Assembly: GCA_963727845.1 (NCBI GenBank)
Contig: CAVSHI010000002.1
Location: forward strand, 1,302,001-1,366,000
DNA: 64,000 nt
Direction of reading: 5' to 3'
From: JBEKTW01 sp963727845
GTDB lineage: Bacteria > Bacteroidota > Ignavibacteria > UBA10030 > SZUA-254
The notes under the pieces were generated by a model that was given only the letters and a program-made list of their open reading frames with translations, did not search any database and was not told where the DNA came from. Shown in pieces: positions 42,917-52,260 of the stretch; positions within the stretch are counted from its first letter, which is position 1, and each line of letters begins with the position of its first letter. The translations under genes and the position numbers were made by a program.

Positions 42917-44203
42917 TCAGTGTTGACATGTCGCGGCGGCTTTTCCCGCCACCAGGATGGACGTATAAGTGGAAACAAGATCCCTTACTATCTTACCTTT
43001 ATCATGGCGGGCGACCGCCCTTTTTCTTGCGTTGGCCGAAAAGGTGTCTGCCAAGTTCTTGTCCATGAGTAACTTTTTAATGGCCTCCGACATCGCCTCT
43101 GCATCACCTGTTGGAGTCACAAATCCCTCTTGGCCATCTTTGAGCAGGCTCGGTATTCCGCCCGCACCGGTGGCAACTATGGGAATGCCGAGCATCATCG
43201 CCTCGCAGAGACTATTCGGGCTGTTATCCGCGTGCGAAGGATGAAGAAAAACATCACATGATTTCATTTCCCCAATGATTTGATCCGAAGTAAGCATCCC
43301 TAAAGGGACCAAGAACGATTCCACGCGTTTCCCATATTTTCGAACCACAATTTTATAAACTTCATCGGCTTTGGAAATGCCCGCTACACGGAATGAAACT
43401 CCAAGACCACCAGGATCGCTTAGCCCAAGGGAGCATTGAGCAAGCATCTCCAAGCCCTTATAATTAGACGATCGGATCGTGGACAAGCATGTTCTCTTCT
43501 TACTGTTTTGCCTCGTCCAAGACGTATGATAAAAAGCCTCACGTAAAACCTCATCGCAATGATAATACCGAGACTGTGGTGCATATGTCCGGACAATCTC
43601 CCTATCCCAATCAGTCCTGCCCAAAAAATGCCTGCATGTTCTGAATATCTTCAATTCCCTTTTTGCCTGGTTCTTCATAATAAAATAGCTATGCAGTAAC
43701 CCTGAGCCAAAAATAAGTTTCCTTTTGTCGCCGTATCTTGCAATATCAAATTTCGAGATCCCCTGAAAGTACTTCTTTGTAATCTCATTCAAGATTCCCT
43801 GCAAATGGATAACAACCGGAACAGTGTTTTCTCCAGTGATGAGTCCAAAGTTCCCTTCCGTTCCAAAAATCTGAATGAGATCGGGATTGAATTCCCTAAT
43901 CGTTTTCCTCGCATAGTCCAAGACAGTTAAGTCTTCCAATCGGTGCGACAAATTTGAAACCTTGCCTGCAATCCTACCAGAGGCCTTCAGGTAGGGCAAT
44001 TTATAATAGGACACATTGGCCGACTTGAAATTCAAGTAGCTTCTGTCCCCCCGGCAGAAAGCGATCCCCAGTTCGATGTTGGTTCTTCCGAGGATCTCAT
44101 TCTTCAGGGATTCGATCCAGCCACCGATATCTGGCACGTCGTAGTTTAGATATCGTGCGGCGTCTCCTGTAGGTATATTCGAGAACCATAATACTTTCAT
44201 CAA
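42917..44203 (-). CDS. Family 4 glycosyltransferase
   Basis: 428 residues. WFSNIPTGDAARYLNYDVPD in the N-domain, HLQGILNEITKKYF, TIRSSNYKGLEMLAQCS, VFLHPSHADNSPNSLCEAMML (E-x7-E) and GFVTPTGDAEAM. Typical GT4 donor loop. It overlaps the polymerase gene stop by 4 nt (ATGATG). As a GT beside Wzy it is likely to add a sugar of the repeat unit. Confidence 0.87.
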   Translation of the reverse strand: MMKVLWFSNIPTGDAARYLNYDVPDIGGWIESLKNEILGRTNIELGIAFCRGDRSYLNFKSANVSYYKLPYLKASGRIAGKVSNLSHRLEDLTVLDYARKTIREFNPDLIQIFGTEGNFGLITGENTVPVVIHLQGILNEITKKYFQGISKFDIARYGDKRKLIFGSGLLHSYFIMKNQAKRELKIFRTCRHFLGRTDWDREIVRTYAPQSRYYHCDEVLREAFYHTSWTRQNSKKRTCLSTIRSSNYKGLEMLAQCSLGLSDPGGLGVSFRVAGISKADEVYKIVVRKYGKRVESFLVPLGMLTSDQIIGEMKSCDVFLHPSHADNSPNSLCEAMMLGIPIVATGAGGIPSLLKDGQEGFVTPTGDAEAMSEAIKKLLMDKNLADTFSANARKRAVARHDKGKIVRDLVSTYTSILVAGKAAATCQH

Positions 44204-45720
44204 TCTCGGCCCAAGTTGTACCGTTTCTGCCCGATCGGAGCCACGGGTGACCCCGTGGTACTCCCTGAATTCTCCAGCACGGCGAAAGTACCCAAACAGC
44301 TATTTGCCAATCCCAGCCAGATCCAGAATAACATCTGATAATGAGCAGTTCTTAGGATACTAATCTTTATCTCATTCAATGAGAAAAAGGAAAGCACCAT
44401 TACGAATGCAAAAATCGGGATGAGCAAGTAGTTTTCTTTTTCTGAATTCTTGATCATTACTTTGATTAATCTGAATAGAGTCACAACGATCATTCCCACG
44501 AACGCTATCGATCCCAACCAACCGTAAATCATTGGCAATGACAAATATAGATTGTGAAAATCCGCAAAGTTGATGTCGGGATTGGGAAACCAAGCCATCC
44601 TATTGCTTTCCACAATTCCCCACCCATACCCGACAAACCAACTATCGCTCAGGATTCTCGCCACTCCCAGACCATACGCGTATAGCCTGTTCGTCTGTTC
44701 CCCAGAAGTGACAGTACTGATGGTGAGATCCCCGAAATTTGTGGCTTCCAATCTTTCCACGAAAAACTCCATATTGAGCAATGGCCCAAAAATTGCAATC
44801 AATATGAGAACATACACAAGCAACTTCAGAAGAAGAGCCTTCTTGTCGAATACCCTTGCTTTAATGAATGGACTGAGCACGATAAGAGACATTATTGCTG
44901 CACCTGCCAAGATTGCCCCCGACCTATGCGGCGATATTATCAGATTGAACGCGGCGAGTATCAGACCGCTGTATACCAACGACTTCGAAACTCGCAGGTA
45001 TTTCGTTGTACGAGAAGACATGAGGAAGGGCACAAAAAACAGGAACATCAAGAGAGATTCCTCGTTATAAAGTTCTGAATGCCCGATCATACTCGTTGCC
45101 GACAGCCCCCCCATTCCAAATCTCTCGTCGGGTGTGTATAATAGAGGGGACGAAGTTCTTAATACAGCATAATGAATGTTCAATGCGGTTATCAACGAGT
45201 ACAACAACAGGAAAATGTTTACCTGCATGAAAATCCGAATTCGATTTTCTGTTAGATTTACCTTCCGTGTCAAATTGAAAACCAGCAAGTAACCGAAAAA
45301 GGAGATGACACCCAGTAGCATTGAGAACAATGGCATTGAATTCTTGAAAAGCCAGCCCGCCACATTGTTTAACACGAAAATGTACATCAACGCTCTTATT
45401 GCTCGATCATCAGTTCTTAGCTGTCCGGCTCCTTTTGTATAGACGTTATAAAATGCAACTGCAAAAAATCCCAACAGAACAAATACGCCTCCCCGCTCCT
45501 GCATATAGATGAAGTGATTGCAGACATACAATATCATGATCAATGCGAAAGCATCTTTGCTCCGAATTATGACCAAGACTATCAACAAGAGTAGTACAAA
45601 AAACCCGAATGAATTAATGAGCCGATTGTCAACAATCTCCGGAGCAGCCAAATGCCCAATAACCAAGCATAGGATACTCAATGCCAATATATGAATGCTA
45701 CTCAGGGACTTTGTACGCAC
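44200..45720 (-). CDS. wzy: O-antigen polymerase/ligase-type membrane protein (Wzy candidate)
   Basis: 506 residues, about 11-12 hydrophobic segments (for example ILALSILCLVIGHLAAP, FVLLGFFAVAFYNVY, YLLVFNLTRKV). A large periplasmic loop has GYGWGIVESNRMAW, like the RxG/GWG loop of Wzy_C proteins. Wzy proteins polymerise undecaprenyl-linked repeats in the periplasm. A flippase and a chain-length protein lie within 3 kb upstream, and a glycosyltransferase is translationally coupled downstream. Low sequence conservation means function is inferred from topology and context. Confidence 0.8.
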   Translation of the reverse strand: MRTKSLSSIHILALSILCLVIGHLAAPEIVDNRLINSFGFFVLLLLIVLVIIRSKDAFALIMILYVCNHFIYMQERGGVFVLLGFFAVAFYNVYTKGAGQLRTDDRAIRALMYIFVLNNVAGWLFKNSMPLFSMLLGVISFFGYLLVFNLTRKVNLTENRIRIFMQVNIFLLLYSLITALNIHYAVLRTSSPLLYTPDERFGMGGLSATSMIGHSELYNEESLLMFLFFVPFLMSSRTTKYLRVSKSLVYSGLILAAFNLIISPHRSGAILAGAAIMSLIVLSPFIKARVFDKKALLLKLLVYVLILIAIFGPLLNMEFFVERLEATNFGDLTISTVTSGEQTNRLYAYGLGVARILSDSWFVGYGWGIVESNRMAWFPNPDINFADFHNLYLSLPMIYGWLGSIAFVGMIVVTLFRLIKVMIKNSEKENYLLIPIFAFVMVLSFFSLNEIKISILRTAHYQMLFWIWLGLANSCLGTFAVLENSGSTTGSPVAPIGQKRYNLGRD

Positions 45721-45788
45721 GTACTGTATACCAACAAGAACTTTAAGTATATGTTTGTGGGATTAGATGAACGGTGAAAGCGCCACAT

Positions 45789-47177
45789 CTATTTATCCCA
45801 AATTCGGGCACTTTTGTTATTTATTATCCTGCTATACTGCAGGGGCCAAAGAACAATCGTTGGAATCATAGGTATGCACATCGCCACTATCACCCCTGAA
45901 ACCCCCAATTTGAAATACGTCGTGAATGCCATTGCAAATGCAAAGAAGAGTACGGCCTGTACAATCGAGACTATGAGTTGAAGCCTTATCTTTCCAACGC
46001 CATTGATGAAGAACACAAATGGAGCCCCCCAACTCAAGATCATCACATACAAACCCATGAATAGGGTGGTCAAGAAAGGGACTTCTACGGCATTACCAAC
46101 CCAGAACTTGTAAACGAATCCTGAGAGGAGCACCATTATCACCACCAATAAGGCGAATACTAATGACAAACCATTCAGCTTGCGCATGGTCAGTTTGATC
46201 CAATCAATATCGCCTTTGCTGTAAGCTTCTGTGAATCCACTCCAGAATGGAGTCATTACTATCATGAAAAACATGGTAGCTGTATTGAAATACTTGTACG
46301 CAATGTTGTAAGGGGTAACCTCAGCGGGACCCAGCACCTGAGTTATTATTATGTTGCTCGTCGAGTAGATGACGATTCCCGCAATCTGGATAATGAAAAA
46401 TTTGAACCCCAGGCTCGTAAGCTCACGTGCATGTGAGAGATCGACCAGCTTAGATGTCGGCCTGTATTCCTTATAAATACCTGTGAACACAATCACATTA
46501 GCTAGGAGGTACACCAATAATGGGATGATGGCGAATGCGAGACCCAAGTATAGCAATGAGCCGCTCGTCGTTTTTGAAAGAAGATAAATAACGACTAAGG
46601 ATATTGCACTCCCGGCCACAACCAGAAGATCATTCACCGCTGGCTTCTGATCGGCCGTGAGCAAGGTACCCACTAACTTCAGAATGAACTGTAGACAAAA
46701 GCATGCAACCACAAGAAAAACCAGCTCGTTCAATTCTGCTTGCATAGCCGACGACGTGTTCAAAATCCTCACCCAGTTCAGGAAAGGATTGATCAACAAG
46801 AACAAAAGGAAAAATGAAAATATGATGATCGCCAGCATAGCATACGTGGTGCTTACATAAATCCGGGCAGTCTTTTTCTCTCTCCTGGCCATGGCCTCTG
46901 CAAACTTATTCCTTAACCCATTCCCCAAACCGATATCAAGAATATAGAACCATCCCAATATCGAGCTAAGAGTTAACCAAATCCCGTATTTCTCTTTGCT
47001 TAAGTAGTGAAGGGTAATTGGAACTTGAACAAAGCTGACGACGACACTTATCCCCCTGAGAAGGAATGCGAAAAAGATGTTCTTCTTAGCTCGTACGCTC
47101 CGCTCATGGCCTTTGAAAAAAAAATCAAGAATTTTCGTCATTGCCGCAATCATCGAGGGCCCCGGAGGCTTTGCCAT
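45789..47177 (-). CDS. wzx: Oligosaccharide flippase (Wzx, MATE/MOP superfamily)
   Basis: 462 residues with about 12 membrane helices. It begins, after a short basic region, AFLLRGISVVVSFVQVPITL, then YLSKEKYGIWLTLSSILGWF as in Wzx. The start ATG 47177 has a GGAAG Shine-Dalgarno; starts at the internal MIAAM or MTKIL are possible. It would flip lipid-linked repeat units to the periplasm for Wzy. Neighbours: polymerase downstream, Wzz upstream. Confidence 0.88.
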   Translation of the reverse strand: MAKPPGPSMIAAMTKILDFFFKGHERSVRAKKNIFFAFLLRGISVVVSFVQVPITLHYLSKEKYGIWLTLSSILGWFYILDIGLGNGLRNKFAEAMARREKKTARIYVSTTYAMLAIIIFSFFLLFLLINPFLNWVRILNTSSAMQAELNELVFLVVACFCLQFILKLVGTLLTADQKPAVNDLLVVAGSAISLVVIYLLSKTTSGSLLYLGLAFAIIPLLVYLLANVIVFTGIYKEYRPTSKLVDLSHARELTSLGFKFFIIQIAGIVIYSTSNIIITQVLGPAEVTPYNIAYKYFNTATMFFMIVMTPFWSGFTEAYSKGDIDWIKLTMRKLNGLSLVFALLVVIMVLLSGFVYKFWVGNAVEVPFLTTLFMGLYVMILSWGAPFVFFINGVGKIRLQLIVSIVQAVLFFAFAMAFTTYFKLGVSGVIVAMCIPMIPTIVLWPLQYSRIINNKSARIWDK

Positions 47178-47264
47178 GTTTCACTTCCGGCGATGAGAAG
47201 AATAGGAGGAATGAATCCGGGTGGCAGTGAAAAACGGGAATTCATGCGAATCGAACTTTTGTTT

Positions 47265-48380
47265 TCAGCTATCCTTGCCCCGCCTGCGGCTGAACCGAAT
47301 GGAACTTCGTAAATCAGTCCGAACGGTACGCAAGAGGTCCTTGACCCGAACAACCTCGTCGTGAACCTTTTCATCGTCGCGAAATTTCTCTGACATGACG
47401 AACCACGCACATGAAGCTAAGAAGCTTAAGAAGGCGGCGACCATAACCAATATTCTCCGTCTCGGAGAAGCATGGTCCGAAGGCGGGCGAGCAATGTCTA
47501 GAACCTGAACCACCGGTGTGTTCTTGATCTCATCGAGCTTGGCAAGCTCATACTGTTTCTTCAATTCAATGAAGAGCGTTGAATTCAGATCGACATCACG
47601 GGAGAGCCGTCCTTGTTGCAGCAATAGCTGTGGAGACTGTTCTGGCCTCCGGTTCTTTTCCTGAAAATCCTTCAGTCGTTCCTCTGCCTTTGCGAGATCA
47701 TCCTTGACTTCTGCCAATCGTTGCTCAAGGAATTTACGCTGCTCACCGGCGTTCGTCTGTCGGAAATTCCTCTGGAAATAATCAAGTTCTGATGTCAATT
47801 CATTTGCAAGATCTGCTGCAAACTGACGTTCGCCGGCTGAGACCTCCAGAGAGATGATCAATGTCTTCTTGTCAACCGAGATCGTGATCACTGATGTCCG
47901 AAGTTTCTTCAGACATTTCTCAAAATTGAAATTCTCATCCGCGTTGTCAAACTTCCAGTACTCTATCAGGTTTACGAGGCTGTCATACTTCTCCGTTTTG
48001 TACTTATGGTAAATCACTCTCCGCAGAACGAACTCGCTTTCCATAATATCCGGATATAACTGGGATGGGGATGTCACAGTCTGGTTGGCATTCAGCCCGA
48101 TCGCAGTGGCAAGGTCCTTAAAACCCCCGAGTGTTCCTCCCACGCTGTTAAAGAAAGTCAGGTCAGGCATGATCGTCGTGGTCGCCACATAACCATTGGG
48201 AAGTAGAAGTGACATCCCGGCAACAAGGACAGCGGCGACCAAAACAACCTTCGCAATTTTGCCACGACGAGACCATAGTGTCTCTAACATCCAAGTGAGA
48301 TTGCTTAGGGAGAGCTGCTCCTCTTCTGTTGAACCCTGGCCCTGCACAACTTGAGAATGTGTTTCCTGACCGTTCGTCAT
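47265..48380 (-). CDS. wzz: Wzz-type polysaccharide co-polymerase, no kinase domain
   Basis: 371 residues from MTNGQETHS at 48380 (AGGTG ribosome site). First membrane helix VVLVAAVLVAGMSLLLP about residue 45, a large periplasmic part with coiled-coil segments (LEQRLAEVKDDLAKAEERLK), second helix VAAFLSFLASCAWFV near residue 330, then a short cytoplasmic tail. This is PCP-2a-like layout but without a Walker A tyrosine-kinase domain. It sets polymer length with Wzy and the SLBB exporter. Confidence 0.88.
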   Translation of the reverse strand: MTNGQETHSQVVQGQGSTEEEQLSLSNLTWMLETLWSRRGKIAKVVLVAAVLVAGMSLLLPNGYVATTTIMPDLTFFNSVGGTLGGFKDLATAIGLNANQTVTSPSQLYPDIMESEFVLRRVIYHKYKTEKYDSLVNLIEYWKFDNADENFNFEKCLKKLRTSVITISVDKKTLIISLEVSAGERQFAADLANELTSELDYFQRNFRQTNAGEQRKFLEQRLAEVKDDLAKAEERLKDFQEKNRRPEQSPQLLLQQGRLSRDVDLNSTLFIELKKQYELAKLDEIKNTPVVQVLDIARPPSDHASPRRRILVMVAAFLSFLASCAWFVMSEKFRDDEKVHDEVVRVKDLLRTVRTDLRSSIRFSRRRGKDS

Positions 48381-48480
48381 TTTTTCACCTGGTAGACAAT
48401 GCATGTGAACGCCGCACCGCTCGTCAAATCTTCTGGTTTCATTTATTCGTTAGTACTTAAGTATGTGAGTATGATAGTAC

Positions 48481-49086
48481 TTAGTTCCTGGTACTTAGTT
48501 CTTGGCGGCTTGATGGAGCCTTTGGCCCTTGGCTTTTGGCTGTTAGCTTTTTGCTGCTATGGTTTGAATTCGGGTTCCCCGGGGCGCTTTTTACTTCCAG
48601 TCCTTGCGTTTTCAGACTCTCAAGAAACCTCAGGTCGTCCTTGTCCCTATTGCGGTTGACCGCTCTCTTGTTTCTAATAAGGTCTCCAAGTCCGATGTAC
48701 ATGATCGGCACTTCCTTTCGTTCTACAATAATCGTCCTGACGACCTTCCTGCTCCATGCCGCTTCAAACCGGACGCCCTCGATATCATTCAAAAGATCTA
48801 TACGGTTCGGAGGTATTCCAAACTGGACGACAGTGCTTTTCAACCTTAGTTCTTTCTCATCGTTGATTCCCGGAATGTGGTTGTTCCAGAACTCCCGGAG
48901 CGCCTTGAAAAGCAGCCTCGCGTTTTGTGGACTCCGGTCAAAAAACAAATCAATGTCCCCCGTCAATCGTGGATGGCCATAAAAGATGACAGCTTCGCCG
49001 CCCACGATGAGATAATGAACCCGATATTGGGCAAGAAGTCGGAGGAACTCGCTTACATCTCTTGAGAAATATGTGTTTCTTTTCAC
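48481..49086 (-). CDS. Nucleotidyltransferase (MNT/AbiEii-like)
   Basis: 201 residues beginning at GTG 49086. LIVGGEAVIFYGHPRLTGDIDLFF has the GG-x(n)-TxDxD nucleotidyltransferase core (metal Asp pair in GDIDLF). The small size and solo domain resemble the transferase half of AbiE or MNT/HEPN toxin-antitoxin pairs. Its GTG overlaps the stop of the 54-residue gene at 49083-49247 in a GTGA. The final roughly 30 residues (SSKKLTAKSQGPKAPSSRQELSTRN) are encoded by the GTACTTAGTTC repeat tract, so the natural end may be shorter. Confidence 0.8.
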   Translation of the reverse strand: MKRNTYFSRDVSEFLRLLAQYRVHYLIVGGEAVIFYGHPRLTGDIDLFFDRSPQNARLLFKALREFWNNHIPGINDEKELRLKSTVVQFGIPPNRIDLLNDIEGVRFEAAWSRKVVRTIIVERKEVPIMYIGLGDLIRNKRAVNRNRDKDDLRFLESLKTQGLEVKSAPGNPNSNHSSKKLTAKSQGPKAPSSRQELSTRN

Positions 49087-49247
49087 GTCTTTTTCGACCG
49101 GACGTCAGGAACCCGGGTTCCGTAAAACCGTCGTTTTAGTTCTTTCGCCACCTTCTGCCGTTGCTCAAGTGTCATGGTGATCTGTTGGATCACGTCCCAC
49201 TTCGCAGCATCTCTGTGATTTCTTGCCTTGTTTACAATTCTAACCAT
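49083..49247 (-). CDS. 54-residue protein coupled to nucleotidyltransferase
   Basis: Short frame that would escape length filters. It reads MVRIVNKARNHRDAAKWDVI, then QQITMTLEQRQKVAKELKRR and FYGTRVPDVRSKKT. It is highly charged, with no signal or membrane helix. The stop overlaps the GTG of the nucleotidyltransferase, so both are translated as a unit. Similar short basic ORFs ending in a GxxVPDVR pattern are often found just before solo nucleotidyltransferases; their function is unknown. Candidate antitoxin or adaptor. Confidence 0.7.
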   Translation of the reverse strand: MVRIVNKARNHRDAAKWDVIQQITMTLEQRQKVAKELKRRFYGTRVPDVRSKKT

Positions 49248-49500
49248 TGTTCATAGTTCTTGGTTCTTGGTTCTTTGTACTTAGCACTTTGTCCTTCGTG
49301 CAGAGGAACGATTTTTTACTTTTTAATTTTTAATTTTGACTTGGTGCGACTTTTGGCCATTAGTTCTTGGTTCTTTGTGCTTCGTTCTTTGTCATTTCTT
49401 TCACCCATTCACCGATTCACCACATCTCCCATTCATCCACTCATCATCTCACAATCCTCCATCCTGCATTGCTCATTCATTATTACTCATTATTCATTGA
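49248..49500. repeat. Degenerate GTTCTTGGTTCTT / CATTCATC tract
   Basis: No gene. The strand is made of near-repeats (TTCTTGGTTCTTTG, CACTTTGTCCTTCG, TTACTCATTATTCATTG). Similar to the tracts at 3485-3600, 5813-6037 and 60590-60765. Confidence 0.7.
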
Positions 49501-51966
49501 TCACTTGTGCGTCACCTGATACACGATATATGCCAGCGTCCCCGCGCTCGTCAGAATCGCAAACGTGTCTTTGATGGTCACGCCCCAATCCACGCCGGGA
49601 CTCGTCTGCGGAGGAGGCGGAGGAGTTCTATACACAACGATGCTCGCACCGTCTGCCACTTCCGGGTTTCCCCGGAACCAACCGAAGTTGACTCTTTTCG
49701 CATCGCCCGTCGGCTGCGTCAGAACGGCGTAGTTCGAGCTGTCCGTCAATCCCCCCGCGCGATTGATGTAATCCATCACATCATCCCCCGCGATGAAAGA
49801 AATCAACCCGGGGTCGTTAATCTCACCTGACACCAATACTGTATGAGGAACCGACGGCACGTATACGCTATCCCCGCTATGGAGAACAACATCGTGCACG
49901 ATATCCCTTCTCAAATATGCCTTTTCGAAATCAAGCAGCATGCGATGTCCGCCGCGATGCAGCTGCGCCCCTCCGAGGTACGAGGTCTTCGTCAGACCCC
50001 CCGCACGGTCTATAAGTTCCGAGAGACGCTCTCCTTTCTCCTTGAGAGCATAGACTCCCGGAAACATAATGTCACCTGTGACCCTCACGTCCTGCTGTAT
50101 TTTGTAATCAGGGTTGGGAAACACGAGAACCTCATCCCTGTGGTGCAGAAGAAACTCGGAGCTTGAGAGCGATGAGTCGGCCGGGCGCTCGTGGCTCCCG
50201 CCGTTCTTCATGACCTGAGAAAAGTCGTTGGACAGCCGAGGATGCAGAATCATGGCGAGCGAATCACCTTTGATGCCGCCGGGACGCAGACGGGAAACCT
50301 CCGCCTGCAAAATGCTCGCTTCTTCCGTGAAACCGCCGGCCTGAATGATCAGGTCCGAAAGCGTCATGTTGTCCTGCAACAGATAACGGCCCGGCTTTTT
50401 CACCTCGCCGAAAATATTGACGTATTTCTCTTTTACTTCGATTGCTTCCATGGAGTATATGCTTACGGTATCCTGGGGCATGAGCTTGATATCGGACTGC
50501 GGATCGTCCAGAACTTTCTTCAGGTCGAAGGATATCACGGTCCGCGTAAGCCGGTCATCGTTCAGACGGCTGATGTGGGCGAGGTCGGTGTACGTCTTGG
50601 GCTGGATCCCTTTTGCGGCTGCGACGAGGTCGCGAACGGTCTGTATTTTGTCCAGCTCGTACCTGCCGGGTCTCCAGACGGAACCGTCGGCATAGACGTA
50701 GTTCCTTTTCTCGTCGAGGATGGAATACACTTCGGCTTCGTCGCCGTCGTAGAGCGCGACGTCGTTGATTTTGTTGTTCAGGAGGTCGCCCAGAGGGACA
50801 TCGACAACAATCCGGTCCACGACTCCTTTTGTGCGGTCTGCAAACGGCTTCACCCGGTCGATCTGAGCGTTGCCGACATAGGCCGTCGGCAATAACCCTC
50901 CGCAGAGGCCGAGAAACTCCGAGAGATTTTCGTCTTCTTTCAATTCATAAATGGCCGGGCGACGGACTTCTCCCCGGATGGAGACCGTCTTTCCCCTCGG
51001 GGGAACGAGAATCAGGTCGTCGTCCTGGAGGCGGACGTCGCTCGACTTGTCACCCCTCAGCAGAAAGTCGTATACGTCGACAACTGCCACGATTTTCTTG
51101 TCTCTGACCACCTTGACTGAGCGGAGGCTGCCCTGAACACGCGGCCCGCCCACGGCATACAGAGCGTTGAACACCGTCGCATAGCTGCTGATGGTATAGC
51201 CGCCGGGATGCTTCACTTCTCCCATGACGAAAACTCTGAGGGGCCGCAGTTTGGCAATGGTGACGTCCATGAAGACTGTCGGAGGGCTGGCAGCGAGTCC
51301 GGAATAAAACTTGGAAAGCTGATTCTTGAGCTTGTGCTCGAGCTCGCGAAGGGGCGTTCCCAGAACGAACACCTGACCGACATTGGGAATAAAGACATTG
51401 CCTTCCGGGCTAACGTCCAACTCATACTGAAACTCCGCCTGTCCCCAAACTGAAAGCATGAGAGCATCGCCTGGACCGATGAGGTACCCGGGGTCGATGG
51501 GACCAACTGCGTTCGGCTCGAAAGCGGCCGGAATATTCTTGAAAATATCGTAGCCGAAGTATTCAAGTCCGTACGCACCTCTCTCCTTCGTTGTGTCGGG
51601 AACCTGCGACGGGGGAAGCGGGGTCGGCGTGATAGCCGGTGTCGGCATTCCAATCTTTGTCGTCTCCGGCGTCACGGTCGTAATACCCGTCGCCGAGGGA
51701 GCAAGCGCACCGGGGATAATCCCTTTGCCCCCGATGAACTTCGATAAATCGATCCCGTTCTGCTTCGCATATTGCAGGGCTTCGCTTTCGGAGATCCCCA
51801 TCTGGTCCAGCATCTGCTTAATGTCCGAAGCGCTCATATTATCGAACATACCTTTTTGGTACATTTCGATAAGTTTCGACTTGTCAAGTGTGACCTGGCC
51901 ATAACTTTCGACGCATGCAAGAGCCATGATGCCAACGATAAGCCACATTCCAAGGATTTTGGTCAT
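49501..51966 (-). CDS. Polysaccharide export protein with SLBB domains (Wza/OPX-like)
   Basis: 821 residues from MTKILGMWLIVGI at 51966 (AGAGGAAT ribosome site); an upstream start at 52005 is weaker. Signal helix LIVGIMALACVESYG. A poly_export domain starts about residue 160: GYLIGPGDALMLSVWG. At least four to five SLBB-type domains follow (VRRPAIYELKEDENLSEFL, GRYELDKIQTVRDLV, PGRYLLQDNMTLSDL, PGVYALKEKGERLSEL). A C-terminal hydrophobic end (ILTSAGTLAYIVYQV) may anchor it. It forms the outer-membrane export channel of the locus. First gene on this end of the cluster. Confidence 0.88.
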   Translation of the reverse strand: MTKILGMWLIVGIMALACVESYGQVTLDKSKLIEMYQKGMFDNMSASDIKQMLDQMGISESEALQYAKQNGIDLSKFIGGKGIIPGALAPSATGITTVTPETTKIGMPTPAITPTPLPPSQVPDTTKERGAYGLEYFGYDIFKNIPAAFEPNAVGPIDPGYLIGPGDALMLSVWGQAEFQYELDVSPEGNVFIPNVGQVFVLGTPLRELEHKLKNQLSKFYSGLAASPPTVFMDVTIAKLRPLRVFVMGEVKHPGGYTISSYATVFNALYAVGGPRVQGSLRSVKVVRDKKIVAVVDVYDFLLRGDKSSDVRLQDDDLILVPPRGKTVSIRGEVRRPAIYELKEDENLSEFLGLCGGLLPTAYVGNAQIDRVKPFADRTKGVVDRIVVDVPLGDLLNNKINDVALYDGDEAEVYSILDEKRNYVYADGSVWRPGRYELDKIQTVRDLVAAAKGIQPKTYTDLAHISRLNDDRLTRTVISFDLKKVLDDPQSDIKLMPQDTVSIYSMEAIEVKEKYVNIFGEVKKPGRYLLQDNMTLSDLIIQAGGFTEEASILQAEVSRLRPGGIKGDSLAMILHPRLSNDFSQVMKNGGSHERPADSSLSSSEFLLHHRDEVLVFPNPDYKIQQDVRVTGDIMFPGVYALKEKGERLSELIDRAGGLTKTSYLGGAQLHRGGHRMLLDFEKAYLRRDIVHDVVLHSGDSVYVPSVPHTVLVSGEINDPGLISFIAGDDVMDYINRAGGLTDSSNYAVLTQPTGDAKRVNFGWFRGNPEVADGASIVVYRTPPPPPQTSPGVDWGVTIKDTFAILTSAGTLAYIVYQVTHK

Positions 51967-52012
51967 ATTCCTCTTAAGTAAATTTAGGATAATTTCATAG
52001 AACAAATTTGAG

Positions 52013-52100
52013 CGGAGAGGGAGAGATTCGAACTCTCGGTGAGAACTAGCCCCACACCGGTTTTCGAGACCGGCCTATTCAACCGCTCTAGCACCTCTCC
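52013..52100 (-). tRNA. tRNA-Ser, anticodon CGA
   Basis: 88 nt. Acceptor stem GGAGAGG (52100-52094) pairs with CCTCTCC (52020-52014), G discriminator at 52013. The anticodon stem CCGGT/ACCGG encloses the loop CTCGAAA, giving anticodon CGA (codon UCG). A variable-arm-length region between anticodon and T stem is consistent with a class II tRNA. No CCA is encoded. It sits between the polysaccharide export gene (47 nt away) and a repeat zone. Confidence 0.93.
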
Positions 52101-52111
52101 GTTACTTCATT

Positions 52112-52260
52112 ACCCTTCGACTCCTTCGTCCGCAAAAGGCGGACTCAGTCGCTCAGGGTGAATATCTTCCATCAGTAATCTGGGCTGCAGTCGCAAGCAA
52201 CGGTCGTCACCCTGAGCGAGTCCCGTTGTTCTTTTCAACGGGACGAGTCGAAGGGTCTGG
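52112..52260. repeat. CTTCGACTC...GCTCAGGGTGA repeat pair
   Basis: At 52112-52162 a CCCTTCGACTCCTTCGTCCG ... CTCAGTCGCTCAGGGTGA element, and at 52205-52256 an inverted relative (CACCCTGAGCGAGTCCCGTT...GGGACGAGTCGAAGGGT). Internal palindromes make both halves hairpins. Other copies: 52590-52645 and a fragment at 4845-4897. Confidence 0.8.
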
